A stretch of DNA of 27,172 nt from JAKOQB01 sp036824465 (GTDB taxonomy: Bacteria > Pseudomonadota > Gammaproteobacteria > Burkholderiales > Burkholderiaceae_F), in the NCBI GenBank assembly GCA_036824465.1, contig DAITAC010000059.1, forward strand, positions 1 through 27,172, given 5' to 3'. This document shows, piece after piece, positions 22,396 through 27,172 of this stretch (positions are counted from its first letter, which is position 1; every line of letters starts with the position of its first letter). The position numbers were made by a program, and so were the translations under genes. The notes under the pieces are model-generated. The model was not told the origin of the DNA. It did no database searches and was given only the letters and a program-made list of their open reading frames with translations.

Positions 22396-24273
22396 TCAGC
22401 TCTTGGTCTCGACGCCGGGCTTCCAGATCTGCCCGATCGAAATTGCCGAGAGCTTCCTGCGGTAGCCGTATACGATCGAGATGATCCCGCGCGAGACGAA
22501 CACCGCCGAGAAGATCGACGTCAGGATTCCCAGGCAGTGCACGACCGCGAAACCGCGGATCGGTCCGGAGCCGAGCATGAACAGGAACACACCGGCAATC
22601 AGTGTCGTGATGTTGGAGTCGAGAATCGTCGCGAAAGCCTTTTCGTAGCCCTCGGCGATCGCCTGCTGCGGCGGGCGTCCCCTGCGCAGCTCCTCTCGAA
22701 TGCGCTCATTGATCAGCACGTTCGAATCGATCGCCATGCCGAGCGTCAACGCGATCGCGGCGATGCCCGGCAGGGTCAACGTTGCCTGCAGCAGCGACAG
22801 CAGCGCGACCAGCAGCAGCAGATTGACCGCCAGCGAGAGCGCCGAAATGAAGCCGACCACCAGGTAGTACGAGACCATGAAGATCGTGATCGCCATGAAA
22901 CCGTACTGGGTCGAACTGAAGCCCGACTTGATGTTGTCCGCGCCGAGGCTGGGGCCGATCGTGCGCTCCTCGATGATCTCCATCGGTGCGGCGAGCGCGC
23001 CCGCGCGCAGCAGCAGCGCCAGATCGTTGGCGACCGTGGGGCTGTCCAGCCCCGTGATCTGGAAGCGTGAGCCGAATTCGGACTGGATCGTCGCCACCGT
23101 CAGCACCTCGCCGCGGCCCTTTTCGAACAGCACCACCGCCATCGGCTTCTTGATGTTCTCGCGCGTGACCTTGCGCATGATCCGGCCCGCGGTTTCGTTC
23201 AGCTCGATCGAAACGGCGGCGCGCTGGTTCTCGTCGAAGGTGGCCTGTGCGCCCTGCAGTTGCTGGCCGGAGAAGATCACTTCCTTCTTCAGTACGACCG
23301 GAGCGCCGCGGCCGACGGTGAAGCGCTCCGAGCCGAACGGCACCGGCGAATTGCCGAGCACCGCGGCCGATCCCTCGGCGCTGATGTCGACCAGCCGCGA
23401 TTCCAGTGTCGCGGTGCGGCCGATGATGTCCTTGGCGCGTGCGGTGTCCTGCACGCCGGGCAACTGCACCACGACGCGGTCCGCGCCCTGCTGCTGGATC
23501 ACCGGCTCGGCCACACCGAGTTCGTTGATCCGGTTATGCAGCGTCGTGATGTTCTGTTTCAGCGCGTTGTCGGCGACTGCTTTGGCTGCGACCGGCGTCA
23601 TCGTTGCGATCAGCAGCAGGTCGCCTCCGGCGGCGTCTTCGCGCAGCGCCAGTTCGCGCAACATGTCCGACAGCACAGCCTGCGCCTTGGCGCGCGTCTC
23701 CGCGTCACGAAAGCGGATTTCAATCTGCTGGTTATTGCGGGCGATACCGGCGTGCCGCACTTCCTTCTCGCGCAGTAGCGTGCGCGTATCGCCGACCAGC
23801 GCGTCGAGGCGCTTGTCGACCGCCTCCTTGGTGTTCACCTGCATCAGGAAGTGCACGCCACCGCGCAAATCGAGGCCGAGATACATCGGCAACGCATGCA
23901 GGCTCGCCATCCAGCGCGGCGAGCGCGACAGCAGGTTCAGCGCAACCACGTACGCCGGGTCCTGCTTGTCCGGGTTCAGAGCTCCCTCAAGAATGTCCTT
24001 GGCCTTGATCTGGGTGTCGGTATCGCGTAGTCGCACGCGGATGGTGGTGTTCAGGCCGACCGCGTCCAGATACGCGGCCTCGGCTTCGACGCCGCCAGCC
24101 TTGAGCAGACTCTCGACCCTCGCCATCAGTGCCGCGTCGGCCTTGAGGGTCACCTTCTGCGACGACACCTGCACGGCGGGCGCTTCGCCGAAGAAATTCG
24201 GCGTGGTGTAGATCGCGCCGATCAGCAGCGCGACCACGATGACGAGATACTTCCAGAGAGGGTAGCGGTTCAT
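22396..24273 (-). CDS. secD: Protein translocase subunit SecD
   Basis: SecD is the partner of SecF in the proton-driven accessory complex of the Sec translocon. From the ATG at 24273 it has 625 residues. It opens with an N-terminal helix (YPLWKYLVIVVALLIGAIY) and the motif YLGLDLRGGVHFLMQV. A large periplasmic domain follows, including NRINELGVAEPVIQQQGADR, then the transmembrane half with GFSSTQYGFMAITIFM and AIDSNVLINERIREELRRG. The frame is open a further 36 bases upstream, but that part is the heptamer inverted repeat and encodes no family sequence, so the MNRYPLWK start is preferred. The gene lies between yajC and secF on the same strand. The spacer to yajC contains a strong inverted repeat that may affect expression. 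Confidence 0.98.
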   Translation of the reverse strand: MNRYPLWKYLVIVVALLIGAIYTTPNFFGEAPAVQVSSQKVTLKADAALMARVESLLKAGGVEAEAAYLDAVGLNTTIRVRLRDTDTQIKAKDILEGALNPDKQDPAYVVALNLLSRSPRWMASLHALPMYLGLDLRGGVHFLMQVNTKEAVDKRLDALVGDTRTLLREKEVRHAGIARNNQQIEIRFRDAETRAKAQAVLSDMLRELALREDAAGGDLLLIATMTPVAAKAVADNALKQNITTLHNRINELGVAEPVIQQQGADRVVVQLPGVQDTARAKDIIGRTATLESRLVDISAEGSAAVLGNSPVPFGSERFTVGRGAPVVLKKEVIFSGQQLQGAQATFDENQRAAVSIELNETAGRIMRKVTRENIKKPMAVVLFEKGRGEVLTVATIQSEFGSRFQITGLDSPTVANDLALLLRAGALAAPMEIIEERTIGPSLGADNIKSGFSSTQYGFMAITIFMVSYYLVVGFISALSLAVNLLLLVALLSLLQATLTLPGIAAIALTLGMAIDSNVLINERIREELRRGRPPQQAIAEGYEKAFATILDSNITTLIAGVFLFMLGSGPIRGFAVVHCLGILTSIFSAVFVSRGIISIVYGYRRKLSAISIGQIWKPGVETKS

Positions 24274-24276
24274 TTG

Positions 24277-24363
24277 AGTCGGGCGTCGGGCGTCGGGCGT
24301 CGGGAGCAAAGAACACGGTCGGGGCGGCGGCTTCTCCCGACTCCGGACTCCGGACTCCCGACT
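24277..24363. repeat. 30-bp imperfect inverted repeat of GGGCGTC/GGAGTCC heptamers between yajC and secD
   Basis: The left arm, 24277-24306, is four GTCGGG-containing units, three of them GGGCGTC. The right arm, 24334-24363, is the reverse complement of the left with 5 mismatches in 30 positions and is built of CCGGACT-type units. The loop is 27 bases. The right arm reaches into the yajC stop codon, and the left arm ends 3 bases before the secD ATG. In the transcript it would form a long hairpin that could cover the secD ribosome binding site. Similar units occur at the moaC 3' end. Confidence 0.8.
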
Positions 24364-24706
24364 AGAGCGTCTTCAGCGTGCCTTTAGGCAGCAGCGTCTG
24401 CACCGCGGTGCGCTGAATCGACAACGCAACCGGCTTGCCGTCGACACTGGCGACCTGCAGGGTCATGTACTGATCGGAGATTTCTGTGATCTTGCCGGCG
24501 ATGCCTCCGGCCGTGACGACCTCATCGCCTTTGGTGAGCGCGTCGACCATCGACTTGTGCTCCTTCTGCCGCTTCGCCTGCGGACGGATCAGCAGGAAGT
24601 AGAAGACGACGAAGATCAGCACCATGAAGATGATCGACATGTAGCCAGGATCGCCGCCGGCCGCCGCCGGGGCCGTCTGAGCGAACGCGTCGGAAATGAA
24701 TGACAT
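24362..24706 (-). CDS. yajC: Preprotein translocase accessory subunit YajC
   Basis: YajC is a small single-span inner-membrane protein that associates with SecD and SecF. The 114-residue product has a short Ala-rich N-terminus, one hydrophobic helix (YMSIIFMVLIFVVFYFLLIR), then the family motif RPQAKRQKEHKSMVDALTKGDEVVTAGGIAGKI and a small beta-rich C-domain. GGAG lies seven bases before the ATG at 24706, which decides this start over an upstream in-frame start at 24757. It is the first gene of yajC-secD-secF, with a TATAAT element about 70 bases upstream. It follows tgt by 106 bases, the standard proteobacterial order. The last codons overlap the inverted repeat. Confidence 0.96.
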   Translation of the reverse strand: MSFISDAFAQTAPAAAGGDPGYMSIIFMVLIFVVFYFLLIRPQAKRQKEHKSMVDALTKGDEVVTAGGIAGKITEISDQYMTLQVASVDGKPVALSIQRTAVQTLLPKGTLKTL

Positions 24707-24774
24707 GAGGAACTCCGCGGAAGCCGCCGCCATCACGGCAGCGTAAAGAAGGATCAATCAGCAGAAAGCGGCGG

Positions 24775-24780
24775 ATTATA
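24775..24780 (-). promoter_or_regulatory. Perfect TATAAT (-10) upstream of yajC
   Basis: The minus strand reads CTATAATCC here, giving a consensus -10 between tgt and yajC. Transcription would start near 24768, about 60 bases before the yajC ATG. No good -35 is seen at 16-18 bases (the region reads GGAGCT), but a TG lies two bases upstream of the hexamer. It would allow yajC-secD-secF expression apart from queA-tgt. Confidence 0.45.
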
Positions 24781-24812
24781 GACAGCAGGGCGTTACGAGC
24801 TCCGACCGGGCT

Positions 24813-25946
24813 TCAATCCGGGCCGCGCGCGCGCTCGGCTTGTGTCTGCCGCACGAATGGCTGGAACTGCATTGCGTCAAGCGCGGCGCGTGCCTGCCGC
24901 ATCAGGTCCAGGTAGTAGTGCAGGTTGTGGATCGTGTTCAGGCGTGCGCCGAGGATCTCATTCACGCGATCGAGATGATGCAGATACGCGCGCGAGAAAT
25001 TGCGACAGGTGTAACAGGTGCACGACGCGTCGAGCGGCTGCACGTCATCCCGGAAACGGCTGTTGCGGATCCGCACGTCGCCAAAGCGGGTGAACAGATG
25101 GCCATTCCTCGCATTGCGCGTTGGCATCACGCAGTCGAACATGTCGATGCCGGCAGCGATTCCCGCCAGCAGATCCTCGGGGGTGCCCACGCCCATGAGA
25201 TAGCGGGGATGATGGCGCGGCAGGCGCGGCGCAGTGTGTGACAGCACGCGCATCATGTCTTCCTTTGGTTCGCCGACCGACAGCCCGCCGATCGCATAAC
25301 CGTCGAAGCCGATTTCGACCAACCTGGCCGTCGATTCGTCACGCAGCGACTCGAACATCCCGCCCTGCACGATACCGAACAGCGCGTTGCGGTTGCCGGC
25401 GTGATCGAATTCCTCACGGCTGCGGCGCGCCCAGCGCAGCGATAGCCGCATCGAGTCCGCCGCTTCGCGCTCAGTTGCGGGGCGGTCGTCGATCACGTAT
25501 GGCGTGCACTCATCGAAGATCATCGCGATGTCAGAGTCGAGCACAGTCTGGATGCGCATCGACTCCTCGGGCGTCAGCAGCAGCCGGTCGCCGTTGACCG
25601 GCGACTGAAAGCGCACGCCGTCTTCGCCCACCTTGCGCAACGCGCCGAGCGAGAACACCTGAAAGCCACCCGAGTCGGTCAGGATCGGTTTTCCCCATCC
25701 CATGAAGCGATGCAGGCCCGCGTGCTTGCCGATCACCTCCAGCCCCGGTCGCAGCCACAGGTGAAACGTATTGCCGAGCACGATCTGGGCGCCGCTTTCA
25801 TCGAGTTCAAGCGGCGTCATGGCCTTGACTGTGCCGTAGGTGCCGACCGGCATGAACACGGGCGTTTCAACGATGCCGCGGCTGAGTGTCAGTCGACCGC
25901 GGCGTGCTTCGCCTTCGCTGGCGAGCAGTTCGAAGCGCGCGCTCAT
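24813..25946 (-). CDS. tgt: tRNA-guanine transglycosylase (bacterial type)
   Basis: Tgt swaps guanine 34 of GUN-anticodon tRNAs (Asp, Asn, His, Tyr) for preQ1, the precursor of queuosine. The 377-residue enzyme has TPVFMPVGTYGTVKAMTP, the catalytic Asp in PILTDSGGFQVFSL, GIVQGGMFESLR, the second active-site Asp in DMFDCVMPTRNARNG, and the zinc site CTCYTCRNFSRAYLHH with three Cys and a His. Length and both termini are normal. The start ATG at 25946 overlaps the queA stop by four bases (ATGA), so the two are translationally coupled. The product of Tgt is the substrate of QueA. Confidence 0.98.
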   Translation of the reverse strand: MSARFELLASEGEARRGRLTLSRGIVETPVFMPVGTYGTVKAMTPLELDESGAQIVLGNTFHLWLRPGLEVIGKHAGLHRFMGWGKPILTDSGGFQVFSLGALRKVGEDGVRFQSPVNGDRLLLTPEESMRIQTVLDSDIAMIFDECTPYVIDDRPATEREAADSMRLSLRWARRSREEFDHAGNRNALFGIVQGGMFESLRDESTARLVEIGFDGYAIGGLSVGEPKEDMMRVLSHTAPRLPRHHPRYLMGVGTPEDLLAGIAAGIDMFDCVMPTRNARNGHLFTRFGDVRIRNSRFRDDVQPLDASCTCYTCRNFSRAYLHHLDRVNEILGARLNTIHNLHYYLDLMRQARAALDAMQFQPFVRQTQAERARGPD

Positions 25947-26977
25947 GCAGAGCGCTCCAGCAGCATCGCGTCGCCGTAAGAGAAGAACCTGTAACGATGT
26001 GCGATCGCATAGGCGTACGCCGCGCGGATGCGTTCCATCCCCGCGAACGCGGAAACGAGCATCAGCAACGTCGATTTAGGTAGATGAAAGTTTGTCAGCA
26101 GGCGGTCGACGATCTGGAAGCGAAATCCCGGTGTGATGAAGAGCCGCGTATCCCGCGCGCCGGCGATCACCTTGCCGTCGCGTGCAGCGGACTCCAGCGC
26201 GCGCAGGCTGGTCGTTCCCACCGCGGTCACGCGCCGGCCCGCGGCGCGAGCCTCATTGACGGCGTTTGCTGCATCCTCGCCGATCTCGTACCACTCGCTG
26301 TGCATCACATGGTCCTGAATACGTTCGGCCCGCACTGGCTGGAATGTGCCCGCACCGACATGCAATGTCACGTACACGTTGCGAACGCCTCTCTTCCGCA
26401 ATCGATTGAGCATGTCCTCAGTGAAGTGCAGCCCGGCGGTGGGCGCAGCGACGGCCCCGGGTGTCCGCGCGTACACCGTTTGATACCGTGCCTCGTCGAC
26501 CGCATCGTCCGAGTGCGCAATGTACGGCGGCAGCGGCACATGACCGAGGTGGTCGAGCATGGGAAGAATGTCGTGATCGAACTCCAGTTCGAAGAGGTCC
26601 TCGTGTCGGGCGCGCACGATCGCGCTGAGAGTCGGCGCCTCACCGAACAGAAACTGCGCTCCGATCCTGGGTGTATGGCTGGTGCGCACCAGTGCCAGCG
26701 CGCGGCGGCGTTCGATGATGCGTTCGATCAACACTTCGACGCGGCCGCCGCTTGCCTTGCGTCCATACAGGCGCGCCTTGATCACGCGCGTGTCGTTGAA
26801 CACCAGCACCTCGCCGGGATCGACGAGGGATTCGATTTCGGCAAAATGAAGGTCCTGCAGCGCCGTCCCCTTGACGTGCAGCAGCCGGCTCGCCGCGCGA
26901 TCGGGCAGCGGATGCTGCGCGATCAGTTCAGGCGGCAGCGAGTAATCGAAGTCGGAAAGGGTATGTTCGTTCGACAT
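25943..26977 (-). CDS. queA: S-adenosylmethionine:tRNA ribosyltransferase-isomerase
   Basis: QueA moves the ribosyl group of S-adenosylmethionine to preQ1 in tRNA, making epoxyqueuosine. The 344-residue protein starts LSDFDYSLPPELIAQHPLPDR, the family N-terminus, and has VLVFNDTRVIKARLYG, the conserved GAVAAPTAGLHFTEDML, YVTLHVGAGTFQPVR and NFHLPKSTLLMLVSAFAG. Length is normal. The ATG at 26977 lies 35 bases downstream of the tRNA-Leu gene, on the same strand and without a clear terminator between, so they may share a transcript. It overlaps tgt by four bases. The ribosome binding site is weak (GGTTAAG). Confidence 0.98.
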   Translation of the reverse strand: MSNEHTLSDFDYSLPPELIAQHPLPDRAASRLLHVKGTALQDLHFAEIESLVDPGEVLVFNDTRVIKARLYGRKASGGRVEVLIERIIERRRALALVRTSHTPRIGAQFLFGEAPTLSAIVRARHEDLFELEFDHDILPMLDHLGHVPLPPYIAHSDDAVDEARYQTVYARTPGAVAAPTAGLHFTEDMLNRLRKRGVRNVYVTLHVGAGTFQPVRAERIQDHVMHSEWYEIGEDAANAVNEARAAGRRVTAVGTTSLRALESAARDGKVIAGARDTRLFITPGFRFQIVDRLLTNFHLPKSTLLMLVSAFAGMERIRAAYAYAIAHRYRFFSYGDAMLLERSA

Positions 26978-27012
26978 GGCTTAACCGGCCATTCGAGCGG
27001 ATAGAGATCAGG

Positions 27013-27099
27013 TGGTGCCGGAAGAGGGAATCGAACCCACACTCTGTTGCCAGAACCGGATTTTGAGTCCGGCGCGTCTACCAGTTCCGCCATTCCGGC
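27013..27099 (-). tRNA. tRNA-Leu (anticodon CAA)
   Basis: The minus strand folds into a class II tRNA of 87 bases. The acceptor stem is GCCGGAA paired with TTCCGGC, and the D-arm contains AACTGGTAGACGC. The anticodon stem CCGGA/TCCGG carries the loop CTCAAAA, so the anticodon is CAA (complement of 27063-27065) and reads UUG. A long variable arm (TTCTGGCAACAGAGTG) marks it as a leucine tRNA, and the T-arm contains GGGTTCGATTCCC. The 3' CCA is encoded at 27013-27015. A good promoter lies just upstream. Confidence 0.97.
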
Positions 27100-27110
27100 A
27101 CGGGACGCGA

Positions 27111-27139
27111 ATTATCGGCGAAAGCGGCGTAGTGGCCAA
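27111..27139 (-). promoter_or_regulatory. Sigma70-type promoter for tRNA-Leu
   Basis: On the minus strand TTGGCC (27139-27134) and GATAAT (27116-27111) are separated by exactly 17 bases, close to consensus at both hexamers. Transcription would start near 27104, about five bases before the mature tRNA 5' end. GC-rich bases between the -10 and the tRNA resemble a stringent discriminator. Confidence 0.65.
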
Positions 27140-27172
27140 ACGGCCCGGTCCGCGAACGACTCAAGGCGACCC

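Noticed and set aside
22877..24211. Plus-strand open frame of 444 codons inside secD
   Set aside because: It is antisense to secD and rich in Ser/Arg/Thr; no domain can be recognised.
24277..24306. GGGCGTC tandem units as a possible CRISPR array
   Set aside because: The units are 7 bases with no spacers and no cas genes are nearby; they form an inverted repeat instead.

Overview
The window is GC-rich (roughly two thirds G+C by eye) bacterial chromosome carrying mostly conserved housekeeping genes. It looks betaproteobacterial, probably Burkholderiales or a relative. The reasons are an orphan Bug/TctC-type periplasmic binding protein, the queA-tgt-yajC-secD-secF order next to a tRNA-Leu, PurB and GpsA of the proteobacterial type, a BepA-like M48 protease, and a class II c-type cytochrome. 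This is inferred from gene content; no 16S rRNA or other decisive marker is present. There are no phage genes, intact insertion sequences or CRISPR arrays.

Layout. 1-1363 (+): 3' part of purC, then a conserved hypothetical gene. 1364-1711: non-coding. 1712-4800 (-): a tight three-gene unit, ATP-grasp ligase, then Bug/TctC binding protein, then a divergent aldo/keto-reductase-like protein that has lost most of its catalytic tetrad. 4801-5934: the largest gene-poor stretch, with a possible decayed reading frame, palindromes and stem-loops. 5935-8716 (-): ferredoxin/flavodoxin-NADP reductase (TrxR-like type) and a BepA-like M48 metalloprotease with TPR-like tail. 8799-9296 (+): moaC. 9300-10472 (-) and 10485-11405 (+): a FAD-dependent amine/amino-acid oxidoreductase and an ornithine cyclodeaminase/mu-crystallin family protein, head to head with almost no space between starts. 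11433-12065 (-): glutathione S-transferase. 12238-16245 (+): purB, a class II cytochrome c, a HAD-IIB phosphatase, gpsA. 16784-20689 (+): a three-gene ABC importer (binding protein, ATPase, fused double permease). 20694-27099 (-): read from the right, tRNA-Leu(CAA), queA, tgt, yajC, secD, secF and a cytochrome b561.

How the genes work together. PurC and PurB act in de novo purine synthesis but sit in separate units. QueA and Tgt make queuosine in tRNA; YajC, SecD and SecF are the accessory part of the Sec translocase. The ABC genes form one complete importer of unknown substrate. The FAD oxidoreductase and cyclodeaminase-like protein may act on related imino/amino acids. The ATP-grasp/Bug/AKR-like unit is the least explained part and the best candidate here for an undescribed pathway: an orphan solute receptor, a ligase and a reductase-fold protein lacking the usual catalytic residues.

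Non-coding structure of note: a 30-bp imperfect inverted repeat made of GGGCGTC/GGAGTCC-type heptamers between yajC and secD; related heptamers that form the 3' end of moaC; a stem-loop between the convergent cyclodeaminase-like and GST genes; an intrinsic terminator after the cytochrome c gene; and plausible sigma70-type promoter elements for tRNA-Leu, yajC, GST and purB.
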